A program made the position numbers and the translations under genes. Positions 25,635-34,171 of a stretch of DNA of 64,000 nucleotides are shown here, one piece after another. Every line of letters begins with the position of its first letter. Positions within the stretch are counted from its first letter, which is position 1. Origin of the DNA: Clostridiales bacterium Firm_11 (GTDB lineage Bacteria; Bacillota; Clostridia; Christensenellales; Aristaeellaceae); assembly GCA_001604105.1 (NCBI GenBank), contig LVAQ01000024.1, forward strand, positions 174,670 to 238,669. Reading direction: 5' to 3'. The notes under the pieces were generated by a model that saw only the letters and a list, made by a program, of their open reading frames with translations, was not told the DNA's origin and searched no databases.

Positions 25635-26837
25635 GTGCCAAAGGAACGTATCGGCATCATGGGCGGCAGCTTTAATCCCATCCACGATCGCCATCTGGCC
25701 ATTGCGGCAAGCGCGTTGGCCGAAGCAAAGCTCAGCCGGATTATCTTTTTGCCTACGGGAAACCCGCCGCACAAGCGAACGCTTGGCCTTGAGGACGCGG
25801 AGCACCGCTTTGAGATGACCCGCCTTGCCATCATCCGGGAACAACGCTTTACCGCCAGTCGTTTGGAGCTGGATCGCCAGGGCGTGATTTATACAATCGA
25901 CACCTTAACCCTGTTAAAAAAGCAAATGCCCAATGCGGAGTTCTTTTACATCATCGGCGAAGATACGCTTTTGGATCTGCATAACTGGCGCGCCCCTGAC
26001 AAGGTTTTCGCGCTTTGCACCTTTCTGGTTTGCCGCCGAATCACATCCGATGCCAGCGCGCATCCATTGGTCAGGCAGTTGGAAGCGCGAGGCGCTAAGT
26101 TTATCTACCTGAGCCTGCCGCCGCTGGATACCAGCGCCACCGAGATTCGCGCGCGGCTAGCCAGGGGCGAGCAGCCGGAGCAGCTTCCTTTACAGGTGTT
26201 TGAATACATCCGCCTGATGGGGCTTTATGGCATGCCTCACGCCATCCCCAATGCACAAAGCCTTTACCGCAGACTCCGTGAGGCGCTCAGCGACAGGCGG
26301 CTCAACCACTCCTTGCTGGTAGCGGCCACCGCGCGAAGGCTTGCCGCGCTCCATGGGCTGGACGAGGTACAGTGTGAACTAGCAGGTCTGCTGCATGACT
26401 GCGCCAAGTGCATACCGCTTGCAGCGCTGCAACGCATTGCGCGGGAACACAATATGCTGCTGGACAAAGAAACGCTTGCTAACGAAGCCTTGCTGCACGG
26501 GCCTGTAGGCGCGGTATTGGCAGAAACCCTGTATGGCGTTAGCGACATGAGCATCCTTGCCGCCATCCGATGCCACACTACGGGTCGCGTGGGTATGCTA
26601 CCCATCGACATGGCGCTGTTCTTAGCGGATAAAATCGAACCCAGCCGCCGCCCATACCCCGATTTGCTTGAAGTACGCGCGCTGGCCGAAACCAGCCTGG
26701 TAGCCGCGATGCTGCGTTCCCTGCGCAGCACCCAGCAGTACGTGACCCGTCAAAAGGCGCCGCTCCACCCCACCACGCAGCGCGTGATTGCCTGGCTGGA
26801 GCGCCTGCCCGTAACGATAAAGGAGAGATCAACCTGA
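25635..26837 (+). CDS. nadD: NadD-YqeK fusion: nicotinate-nucleotide adenylyltransferase with HD phosphohydrolase
   Basis: A 400-residue fusion of two enzymes usually encoded by adjacent genes. Residues 1-195 are NadD, which adenylates nicotinate mononucleotide in NAD synthesis (GGSFNPIH, NPPHKRTL, YIIGEDTLLDLHNW, DTSATEIRARL). The usual HxGH reads HDRH here. Residues about 205-390 are YqeK, an HD-domain hydrolase for diadenosine tetraphosphate (RLNHSLLVAATARRLA, LLHDCAK, LLHGPVGA, RCHTTGR, ADKIEPSRRPYPD). The GTG start at 25635 follows AAGGAAGGAGG. The stop shares one base with the rsfS start, giving the conserved nadD-yqeK-rsfS order of Bacillota. Confidence 0.88.
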   Translation: MPKERIGIMGGSFNPIHDRHLAIAASALAEAKLSRIIFLPTGNPPHKRTLGLEDAEHRFEMTRLAIIREQRFTASRLELDRQGVIYTIDTLTLLKKQMPNAEFFYIIGEDTLLDLHNWRAPDKVFALCTFLVCRRITSDASAHPLVRQLEARGAKFIYLSLPPLDTSATEIRARLARGEQPEQLPLQVFEYIRLMGLYGMPHAIPNAQSLYRRLREALSDRRLNHSLLVAATARRLAALHGLDEVQCELAGLLHDCAKCIPLAALQRIAREHNMLLDKETLANEALLHGPVGAVLAETLYGVSDMSILAAIRCHTTGRVGMLPIDMALFLADKIEPSRRPYPDLLEVRALAETSLVAAMLRSLRSTQQYVTRQKAPLHPTTQRVIAWLERLPVTIKERST

Positions 26838-27199
26838 TGGAAACAACGGAAATTGTAAACATTGCCGCCAATGCCCTCTATGACAAGAAAGCCGAGGATA
26901 TCCTCGCGCTGGATGTGCGCAACCTGACAGTGATCACCGATGTTATGCTCATTGCCAGTGGCCGTAACCCGCTACAGATCAAAGCCCTCGCCGAAGAGGT
27001 GGACGATAAACTGGCGCAGGCAGGCGTGCCGCTTATCCGCAAGGATGGCCATCAGGATGCGCGCTGGATCGTGCTGGATTACGGCGTCATGCTGGTGCAC
27101 CTGTTCCATACGCAAGAGCGCGAGTTTTATCGGCTGGATAAGCTCTGGGAGCATGATGGCAACCGTATGCCCTTATCCTTTGAGCGTGAGGAAGCCTGA
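26837..27199 (+). CDS. rsfS: Ribosome silencing factor RsfS (Iojap/YbeB)
   Basis: A 120-residue protein of the RsfS family, which binds ribosomal protein L14 and blocks subunit joining in poor conditions. Family features are VIVNIA at the start, KKAEDILALDVR, TDVMLIASGRNPLQIKALA, and the C-terminal DGHQDARWIVLDYGVMLVHLF, equivalent to the well-known GxxxxxWxLxDxGxxVVHVF. The ATG at 26837 overlaps the upstream stop by one base, so it is coupled to the NadD-YqeK fusion. A terminator follows. Confidence 0.93.
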   Translation: METTEIVNIAANALYDKKAEDILALDVRNLTVITDVMLIASGRNPLQIKALAEEVDDKLAQAGVPLIRKDGHQDARWIVLDYGVMLVHLFHTQEREFYRLDKLWEHDGNRMPLSFEREEA

Positions 27200-27254
27200 T
27201 TGACACTTCTGCCGCTTGCATCCGTCATCTGCAAAAAGCAGCATCATTCCATAC

Positions 27255-27296
27255 AAGCGCATCGCCCGCAGCATTTTAGCGCGCGATGCGCTTTTT
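27255..27296 (+). terminator. Terminator of the nadD-yqeK/rsfS operon
   Basis: AAGCGCATCG pairs with CGATGCGCTT (ten bases), followed by TTTTT, about 55 bases after the rsfS stop. Confidence 0.8.
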
Positions 27297-27621
27297 GCCG
27301 CACTTAGGGAGCGTGATGGTTTGCCGTGCTTCATCCTCTATACGGCGCACGTACGTTTGTCAAGCGGTTTATAGTCTGTACGACATGCCTTTTCCTGCGT
27401 TGCCTGTCCGTAACGCCGCACGCAAGGCGTAACCCCCTATGCCCCCATGATGGTTCCTGCCCGCATAAGTCTTTCAGTATATTTTTCCTGTATATTTACT
27501 ATATTTACACGCAGTCAAACTCCGGTTGCTCATCAACAGGCACCGCGCAATCCCTTTGAAAACAATCACTTGCCGACTCTGTCATGTTGCCAGGCGCACG
27601 TGGTTGCATGGACAGCACCGC

Positions 27622-27650
27622 TTGACAGTACCCCTTCGCTTTCCTATAAT
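27622..27650 (+). promoter_or_regulatory. Consensus promoter upstream of the secreted protein gene
   Basis: TTGACA, a 17-base spacer and TATAAT, a perfect sigma-A match, about 295 bases before the next recognised gene on this strand. Confidence 0.75.
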
Positions 27651-27672
27651 CTGAATCAAGGCAGGCGGGGCG

Positions 27673-27801
27673 ATGCAATCCCTATGGCTGCCGATGGCAA
27701 TGCCCGTAATGCTGGTGCACATCGCCGTTGATCGATTTGTACGGTTCGCGCTTGCCCCAGTTTTCTCTTGTTTGTTCCGCCATGGAAACCCCCGTGTTTG
27801 A
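27673..27801 (+). CDS. Possible small hydrophobic peptide (42 residues)
   Basis: The frame begins at an ATG about 17 bases after the expected transcription start, with GGCGGGG as a weak ribosome site. The peptide starts MQSLWLPMAMPVMLV and is mostly hydrophobic with several Arg. It could be a small membrane peptide or leader ORF, or a chance frame. There is no homology that I recognise. Confidence 0.22.
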   Translation: MQSLWLPMAMPVMLVHIAVDRFVRFALAPVFSCLFRHGNPRV

Positions 27802-27946
27802 TTTTGCATGTTTGTGTCCATACTATCAGGGAAACCGGCAGATGCGGCGTATCCATTTTTCAGCAAGGGCGCACCACGCTTTTGCCCCTAGACTTTTATG
27901 AGCCGCCGCGTCCGCCAGACTTACGATCGAAAAGGAGGGTTCTCGT

Positions 27947-28396
27947 TTGAAACGTATCGCTGCCCTTTTACTTACCCTGGTGCTTGCTTTCAGCGTCACC
28001 GCCGCCATGGCCGAGGAATCGGCTGTGCAAATCGACTTTGAAGTAGAGGAAGCATCATTCCTGACCCAGGTTACGGATGTGTACATCAACACGCCGGACT
28101 ATCTGGGCAAAACCATTGCGCTGGAAGGGCTGATGGATGTGTATACCTATGTGGGTAACGGTATTACATACCGAACCGTCTATCGCAATCATCCCGGCTG
28201 CTGCGGCAATGATGGCTATATTGGTTTGGAAGTCATCTGGGAGGATGCTGAAGCCGCGTATCCCGAAAAGAATGAATGGGTGCGCGCCGTTGGTGTTTTG
28301 GAACAGTATGATGATGAAGGCTACCCCTACTTGCGCCTTCGGTTGGAAAGCATCGATGTGCTTGCGGAACGCGGGCTGGAATTTGTAACGCAATAG
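27947..28396 (+). CDS. Small secreted protein with an OB-fold-like domain
   Basis: A 149-residue exported protein. I choose the TTG at 27947 because AAAGGAGGG lies seven to nine bases upstream and the product begins with a textbook signal peptide MKRIAALLLTLVLAFSVTAAMAEE. The mature region has TQVTDVYINTPDYLGKTIALEG, then YRTVYRNHPGCCGNDGYIGLEV and WVRAVGVLEQYDDEGYPYLRL. This pattern recalls the C-terminal domain of the YcgQ/TIGR03943 group, which also has a Cys pair and an EG-V motif, but the resemblance is by eye only. It has its own promoter and terminator. Confidence 0.7.
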   Translation: MKRIAALLLTLVLAFSVTAAMAEESAVQIDFEVEEASFLTQVTDVYINTPDYLGKTIALEGLMDVYTYVGNGITYRTVYRNHPGCCGNDGYIGLEVIWEDAEAAYPEKNEWVRAVGVLEQYDDEGYPYLRLRLESIDVLAERGLEFVTQ

Positions 28397-28435
28397 CAAA
28401 CGGCATTGCCCACATACTGTGCGTTAGGCATCTCT

Positions 28436-28472
28436 AAAACCCCGCGATGACAACGTCAACGCGGGGTTTTAG
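28436..28472. terminator. Bidirectional terminator
   Basis: AAAACCCCGCG and CGCGGGGTTTT form an eleven-base stem between the secreted protein gene (plus) and the aroK operon end (minus). The symmetrical A/T flanks allow use from both sides. Confidence 0.8.
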
Positions 28473-28708
28473 TATGAAAATGCTTCATCAAGGGGAAACC
28501 CTTTCATGCGTATGAAGTAACTTCAACGCCAAACGGATAAGGCTTCATCGCAGACAAGCGACCCGCTCGCAAGGTTATCATGCAAATGGCGGCATCACAA
28601 ATCACTGGGTTTCCTTCAAACTGAAAACCATCTCTGCTTGTGCCGCGACGGGGTTTCTCTGGCAAGTTTTCATGCCGTCTGTAACCGCATTGCTTTATCG
28701 CATTACGC
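28473..28708. other. Intergenic tail after aroK
   Basis: About 235 bases between the shared terminator and the end of aroK. No gene or repeat was recognised. Confidence 0.35.
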
Positions 28709-29224
28709 CTAGCCCTTTGCGCCCAGCTTGCGCGCCACCTGTTCCAGCGCTGCCAGGCCGTTATGGAAACCGTTGCCGTTATCCAGCACAAAATCGGTCA
28801 CGCTGCGGTATATGGGCATGCGCTCCTTATAGATGCGCTCGATCTCCTCACGCCCCTTTTGCGCGAGGAGCGGGCGCTTTTCCGCGCGGATATCCAATAG
28901 AATATCGTCGATTGGTCTATCAATCAGCACGACATAGCCATGCGTATGCATAAGCCTGCGGTTTTCCTCGCGCAGCGCCGTACCGCCGCCTGTGGAAATG
29001 ATCCCCGGCGTAGCGCTGATAAGCTGTGCAAGCAAGCGCGTCTCTCCATCACGGAAAGCCGCCTCGCCATAGGTTTCATAAATTTGTGCGGTGTTCATGC
29101 CCGTGATTTCGGTAAGGTATGCATCCGTATCCAAATACGGGGTCTGCAATTTGAACGCCACGCGCTTTCCCAAGGCGCTTTTCCCGCTCCCTGGCATCCC
29201 CACCAGAAAGATGTGCCGCTCCAT
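28709..29224 (-). CDS. aroK: Shikimate kinase
   Basis: Phosphorylates shikimate at the 3-hydroxyl with ATP in aromatic amino acid synthesis. The 171-residue length is typical. Walker A GMPGSGKS is at residues 9-16; the shikimate-binding LDTDAYL and the Arg of FRDGETRLL follow, then STGGGTALREENR and the lid region RPLLAQ. It lies 34 bases after an OmpR/PhoR-type two-component pair in the same direction and probably shares that transcript. Other aromatic pathway genes are not in the window. Confidence 0.9.
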   Translation of the reverse strand: MERHIFLVGMPGSGKSALGKRVAFKLQTPYLDTDAYLTEITGMNTAQIYETYGEAAFRDGETRLLAQLISATPGIISTGGGTALREENRRLMHTHGYVVLIDRPIDDILLDIRAEKRPLLAQKGREEIERIYKERMPIYRSVTDFVLDNGNGFHNGLAALEQVARKLGAKG

Positions 29225-29258
29225 GACCTTACTCCCTTTCCACCGCGCATTATTCTCG

Positions 29259-30740
29259 TTACTGGCCGCCTTCCCCCAGCGGCATCATCCGTGTGGCTGC
29301 CTCCAGCGTAAAGACAAAAGCAGCGCCGCTGTCGCTTGGCAAGAGACGGATGCTCTGCCCATGCTGCTGCAGGATACGCTGGCATATGCTCAATCCAAGG
29401 CCTGTACCTGAACCCTTGCCAACGGTATGCGCCTTATCCGCCTTATAAAACCGCTCAAAAATATGCGGGCGATCCTCCGGCAGGATCGGCGCCCCGTCAT
29501 TTGCAACCATAACCGATACCTTATCATGCACCAAGGAAGTGCTGATTGTCAAGTTTCCTCTGTCGCCAATAAACTTGATCGCGTTATCCATCAGGTTATA
29601 CACCACCTGCGCAATGCGATCCTGATCGGCGCGCACCATACAGGGTTCCTGTTGAAAATCCAGATCCAGATGAATGCCGCGCTGCTCGATATCGTTCATA
29701 CGGCCGATGACCACACGCCGAATTGCCTCGTTGATGTCAAACACCGTAATGGATAGCGCGATCACGCCCTTCTCCATGCGGCTGAGCTCCAGCAGATCCG
29801 CAATCAGTTTCTTCAGGCGGTTGGTTTCATCGCTAACCACCTGTAAGTATCGCTCATACTCCTGCTTGGGGATTGTCCCATCCAGCATGCCTTCCACAAA
29901 ACTGTGGATGCTGGTGACAGGCGAACGCAGCTCATGGCTCACATTGGCGACAAACTCCCTTCGGTTCTCCTCCACCTGCGCAAGCTTATCCGCCATCACG
30001 TTAAACGCCCCCGCAAGCTGGCGCACCTCGTTAACGCCCGTTACCGCGGCGCGTGCCTGAAAATGCCCGCGGCTCATATCTTCCGCCGCATGGGTGATAA
30101 CGGTAAGCGGGCGCACGATGCTGCGCGTGTATAAGAGCGCGCATGCCGCCGAAACCAGCGCCGCAATGGAAAATCCGGCAACGATTTGGAACACCACGCC
30201 AAAATACTCCGTCTCGATAATCTGTGCGCTGGTATGGATAAACACGGCGCCCAGCACCTCGTCATTCTGCACCCAGGGGACGGCCACGGTGAATACCGTA
30301 CCTTTGGCAGCGTTGGTGATGCGTGCCTGTATCTCTTTGCCGGTAAGCACTTCGCGCAGCGCGTCCGTCACATCGGTATTGGAAAGGCTCTCCACGGTAT
30401 CGGGGTTGCTTTTGATGGCGGTAATCATGTTATCCTTCACGCGCCCGTTGCGGTCCACAATCAAGATATACGCGCCAAAATCCTCAAAAACCTTGCTCGC
30501 CTTCCATTGCAGGTAGCTTTCGGTGGAATCGTTTAGTCCCAGATAGCCCGTGAGGGTGGTATCGTTTACACGGCTCGCCAGAAAAGCGATTTCGCGCGCC
30601 TGTACCAGCAGGCTCTCCATACGGCTCTGGATCATATTGTTGCGGATGGCGATGATGGAAAATCCCGCGCCAACAAAAACTACCACAAGGATGATCAAAA
30701 GCAGAATCAGGAACAGCCTTGAAAACATACTGTGAAACAT
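29259..30740 (-). CDS. Sensor histidine kinase, PhoR/ResE-like
   Basis: Membrane kinase of 493 residues. A first helix at about 7-31, an extracytoplasmic region of about 135 residues that looks like a Cache/PAS sensor (ILIVDRNGRVKDN), a second helix near 175-200, HAMP, then a HisKA domain with FVANVSHELRSPVTSI (phosphoacceptor His) and a HATPase domain with NLMDNAIKF, VANDGAPI, IFERFYKAD and GTGLGLSICQRI. Its gene starts 15 bases after the response regulator gene. The cue is unknown; cell-envelope or phosphate-type signals are typical of this class. Confidence 0.9.
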   Translation of the reverse strand: MFHSMFSRLFLILLLIILVVVFVGAGFSIIAIRNNMIQSRMESLLVQAREIAFLASRVNDTTLTGYLGLNDSTESYLQWKASKVFEDFGAYILIVDRNGRVKDNMITAIKSNPDTVESLSNTDVTDALREVLTGKEIQARITNAAKGTVFTVAVPWVQNDEVLGAVFIHTSAQIIETEYFGVVFQIVAGFSIAALVSAACALLYTRSIVRPLTVITHAAEDMSRGHFQARAAVTGVNEVRQLAGAFNVMADKLAQVEENRREFVANVSHELRSPVTSIHSFVEGMLDGTIPKQEYERYLQVVSDETNRLKKLIADLLELSRMEKGVIALSITVFDINEAIRRVVIGRMNDIEQRGIHLDLDFQQEPCMVRADQDRIAQVVYNLMDNAIKFIGDRGNLTISTSLVHDKVSVMVANDGAPILPEDRPHIFERFYKADKAHTVGKGSGTGLGLSICQRILQQHGQSIRLLPSDSGAAFVFTLEAATRMMPLGEGGQ

Positions 30741-30755
30741 TGGTTACCCCTCAAG

Positions 30756-31457
30756 TCATTGCTTGATCTCAAACTTGTAGCCCACACGCCATACGGTATG
30801 GATCTCCCAGCCGTGCTGCTCACAGCCCGTGAGCTTTTCCCGCAGGCGCTTGATGTGTACATCCACCGTGCGGCTGTCTCCAAAGAAATCAAAGCCCCAT
30901 ACGCGCTCCAGCAGCTGCTCGCGCGTAAACACCATATTGGGGTGAGATGCCAGAAAATAGAGCACTTCCATTTCCTTGGGCGGCATTTCCACCGGCTTTC
31001 CATCGTAGGTGACCTCATAGCGCGCAAGGCTCACCGTCAGCGCGGGGAAGGTGAGCATATCATCGGTGGCATCCGGCGCGCCGGTTTCTGCGCTCCTGCG
31101 CAGCACCGCCTTTACGCGCGCCACCAGTTCCTTATTCTCAAAGGGCTTGGTAATATAATCATCCGCGCCCAGTTCCAACCCAAGCACCTTGTCAAACGTC
31201 TCATCCTTGGCGGTGAGCATGATGACCGGTGTCTTGCTGGTTTTGCGAATTTCGCGAAGCACTTCCAGCCCGTCCGCGCCGGGCAGCATCACATCCAGCA
31301 GCACCAGTGCGGGCGGCTGCCGCCGAAAGGCCGCAAGCCCCTCGTCCCCACGGGCGGCTTCGCTCACCTCGTAGCCTTCTTTCTCCAAATATAGCCGTAT
31401 CAGGTGGCTGATGTTGCGATCATCATCCACCAGCAAAATACGCTGTTTATCTGTCAT
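30756..31457 (-). CDS. OmpR family response regulator
   Basis: A 233-residue regulator: receiver domain with LLVDDDR, VLLDVMLPGADG (phosphoacceptor Asp near residue 53) and YITKPFENKEL, followed by a winged-helix DNA-binding domain (MPPKEMEVLYFLASHPNMVFTR, VDVHIKRLREK, WRVGYKFE). It is encoded directly upstream of its kinase and about 110 bases downstream of mutS2 on the same strand. The ribosome site is GGAGGGGA. Confidence 0.92.
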   Translation of the reverse strand: MTDKQRILLVDDDRNISHLIRLYLEKEGYEVSEAARGDEGLAAFRRQPPALVLLDVMLPGADGLEVLREIRKTSKTPVIMLTAKDETFDKVLGLELGADDYITKPFENKELVARVKAVLRRSAETGAPDATDDMLTFPALTVSLARYEVTYDGKPVEMPPKEMEVLYFLASHPNMVFTREQLLERVWGFDFFGDSRTVDVHIKRLREKLTGCEQHGWEIHTVWRVGYKFEIKQ

Positions 31458-31565
31458 TGTCTTCCCCTCCTATGTGCCATGATGATCGCCCTCCGGCTGT
31501 CGAAGGTTTCCCTTTGCCGCACTTGGCGCTCTTGGGGCTGGGTTTTTCCGCCTGCCCTGACCGAT

Positions 31566-33920
31566 TCATTTCAAGGTGACCACCGTAACCCCGTCTTCCC
31601 CTTCGCCATAAACCCCCAAGCGGAAGGTCTTGACATCCATGTGCCCCTTGAGGTGGCGTTGGATGCCGGTTCGCAGGACGCCTGTGCCTTTCCCGTGGAT
31701 AATGCTCACCTCATGAAGCCCCGCCAGGGTGGCTTCATCCAAATAGCGGTCGACCTCGGGCAAGGCCTCATCCTGCGCCATGCCGCGCACATCCAGCTCC
31801 AAAGGCACATTGCGGGTTGCCGCGCCGGTTTTCGCGAAAACAGTGCTCTTCTTCTCGCGCGGCGGATCCACGATGCGTAATTGGGAAAGATGGGCTTTCA
31901 TCTTCATGATACCAGCCTGTAAAAGCACTTCGCCCTTGTTATCCGGCAGAGCCAACACCGTGCCGCGCGTTTTCAGGTTCACAATCTCCACTTGCTCGCC
32001 CAGACGCACCGTTTTGGGGGCGATGAAATGCGCCGCGCTGGGCATGGCCAGCCCTTCGCTGAGCTCATCCAGCCCTTTCTCCATACGTTTACGCAGCGCC
32101 TGCACCTCATGCTCCGGCGTCTGCGCCTGCTTTTTCAGGGCTTTCAGTTCGCTGATGATCGCCTCGGCCTCACGGCGGGCGTTCTCCATCACGCGCTTTG
32201 CGTCCTCCTTGGCCTTACGTAGGGATTTCTCGCGGCTCTCCTCCAGCTGGCGCCTGAGTTTTTCCGCCTCATCCCGCAGGCGTACGGTCTCCTGATGGGT
32301 TTCCTCCGCCATCTTGCGTTCCCGCTCGGCAATCTGCCGATGGTATTCCGCATTGGCGATCACATCCTCAAAGCGCACATCTTCCTGGGATAGCAATTGC
32401 TTCGCGCCTTGGATAAGCTCCTCCGAAAGGCCGAGCTTCCGGCTGATTTCAAAGGCGTTGCTCTTGCCCGGGATGCCGATGGAAAGGCGATACGTGGGGC
32501 GCAGGGTTGCGATGTCAAACTCCACGCTGGCGTTTTCCACACCTCGCGTCGATAGCGCAAAGGCTTTCAGCTCGCTATAATGCGTCGTGGCCATGGTGCG
32601 CACATTACGCGCCAGCAGATCCCTGAGGATAGTCTGCGCCAGCGCCGCGCCCTCGGTGGGGTCGGTGCCCGCGCCCAGCTCGTCAAAGAGCGCCAGGTCA
32701 CGGTCGGTCACCTGCTGCGTAATCGCCACGATGTTCTTCATATGGCTGGAGAAGGTGGAAAGCGATTGCTCGATGGATTGCTCGTCCCCGATATCCGCAT
32801 AGACATGCGCAAACACGGCCAGCTCGGTACCAAGTTCCGCGGGAACATGCAGCCCCGCCTGCGCCATGAGCGTCAGCAGCCCGACAGTTTTCAGCGTGAC
32901 CGTCTTACCGCCTGTATTGGGGCCGGTGATGATGAGGGTGGTAAACTCTTCCCCCAGCCACAGGTCGCTGGGCACCACGGCGGCAGGGTCAATCAGCGGG
33001 TGCCGCCCGCGGATGATGCGGATATACCCTCGCTGATTGAGCTTGGGCATCACAGTGCGCATCTCTTTGGCGAGAAGTCCCTTGGCAAAAGCAAAATCGA
33101 GGTGGTTGAGGATATCGATATTATCGCGCAGGGCATCCGCATGCGGGGCGAGGCGGCTGGAAAGCGCCTGCAAAATACGCGCGATCTCCTGCTGCTCTTT
33201 CGCGCGCAGCTGCTTGAGATCGTTGCCCATCTCCACTACGGCAATGGGTTCCACAAAGAGCGTTGCGCCCGTTGCGCTTTGGTCGTGCACGATGCCGGGC
33301 ACGCTGGCGCGGCACTCCGCCTTCACCGGAACACAGTAGCGATCTCCGCGCACGGTGATAATGCTGTCCTGCAAATATTTGGCGTAGGTGCTGGAGTGAA
33401 TCATGTGGTTGAGCTTCTCCCGCATACGCTCATTGGCGGAGCGAATTTGCCTGCGGATGCCACTCAGTTCCGCGCTGGCGCGATCGGCGATTTCTTCTTC
33501 GCTCAAAATCGCGTCCATGATTTCCTGCTCCACGCTCGCAAGGGTGGTCAGGCGCGAAGCAAGCCCCGTCAGGATCGGGGTATTGTCCCGCTCTTTGACA
33601 AGGGCGGTACGCGCGGCGCGCGCGGCGCGCAGGCAACCCGCCACATCCAAAAGCGCGCGCGGGGAAAGGCTCGCGCCCTTTTCCGCAAGCGAAAGCTGAT
33701 CGCGCACGTCGCCAAAAGCAACCAGCGGCTGCCCGCCCATGTAAGCGATCAGCACCACCGCCTCTTCGGTCTCCGCAAGCGCGCGGCTCACCTCGGCAAA
33801 GTCGCTGTAAGGCGTAAGCTTTTGGCATATCTCCGCGCCCATGGGCGTAACACAAAAGGTCGCAAGCCTTTCGCGGATTTTCGTAAACTCCAGCACACGC
33901 AATTCGCGCCCTGGTTCCAT
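31566..33920 (-). CDS. mutS2: Endonuclease MutS2
   Basis: MutS-family ATPase with a C-terminal Smr nuclease domain, 784 residues, the usual MutS2 size. Known roles in this family include suppression of recombination and splitting of collided ribosomes. ITGPNTGGKTVTLKT is the Walker A, followed by DIGDEQSIEQSLSTFSSHM and LALFDELGAGTDPTEGAAL. A long coiled coil rich in Glu, Arg and Lys spans about 510-610. The Smr part has LDVRGMAQDEA and IIHGKGTGVLR. The ATG at 33920 follows GAAGGAGG; a TTG six codons earlier would overlap this site. Confidence 0.93.
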   Translation of the reverse strand: MEPGRELRVLEFTKIRERLATFCVTPMGAEICQKLTPYSDFAEVSRALAETEEAVVLIAYMGGQPLVAFGDVRDQLSLAEKGASLSPRALLDVAGCLRAARAARTALVKERDNTPILTGLASRLTTLASVEQEIMDAILSEEEIADRASAELSGIRRQIRSANERMREKLNHMIHSSTYAKYLQDSIITVRGDRYCVPVKAECRASVPGIVHDQSATGATLFVEPIAVVEMGNDLKQLRAKEQQEIARILQALSSRLAPHADALRDNIDILNHLDFAFAKGLLAKEMRTVMPKLNQRGYIRIIRGRHPLIDPAAVVPSDLWLGEEFTTLIITGPNTGGKTVTLKTVGLLTLMAQAGLHVPAELGTELAVFAHVYADIGDEQSIEQSLSTFSSHMKNIVAITQQVTDRDLALFDELGAGTDPTEGAALAQTILRDLLARNVRTMATTHYSELKAFALSTRGVENASVEFDIATLRPTYRLSIGIPGKSNAFEISRKLGLSEELIQGAKQLLSQEDVRFEDVIANAEYHRQIAERERKMAEETHQETVRLRDEAEKLRRQLEESREKSLRKAKEDAKRVMENARREAEAIISELKALKKQAQTPEHEVQALRKRMEKGLDELSEGLAMPSAAHFIAPKTVRLGEQVEIVNLKTRGTVLALPDNKGEVLLQAGIMKMKAHLSQLRIVDPPREKKSTVFAKTGAATRNVPLELDVRGMAQDEALPEVDRYLDEATLAGLHEVSIIHGKGTGVLRTGIQRHLKGHMDVKTFRLGVYGEGEDGVTVVTLK

Positions 33921-34171
33921 GCGTTGTTCCTCCTTCAAACTCCCGCATCCTTACCCCTGCGGGCATAGCGGCCTGTGGTGTTGCCACCTGCCGATATCGC
34001 TTCGTAATGATGATACTGCGGTTGTATACGCTATGAACGCGCCTGCCGCCGCACCATTTGACAGGGCTTCCTTGCCCGCGGCCACAGCAGCAACGCCGCC
34101 CCGTGGACACCCGTCTGCAAGCAATCGGCTGCGCGTTTCAGCCGCATGCTTCGGCACCGCATGCCGATGCT

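Larger units (their letters stand above)
27297..27946. other. Long non-coding region with a consensus promoter and a leader of about 290 bases
   Basis: The first 320 bases show no gene. From the promoter at 27622-27650 to the secreted-protein gene at 27947 is an unusually long leader. It contains one small frame (27673-27801, listed separately). I did not recognise a riboswitch consensus in it. Confidence 0.4.

Noticed and set aside
32580..33968. Long plus-strand frame (462 codons) opposite mutS2
   Set aside because: Mirror frame of mutS2, a consequence of GC-biased codons; His/Arg/Gln-rich with no family motif. The same applies to the other long frames opposite real genes, such as 8155-9381 and 18582-19643.
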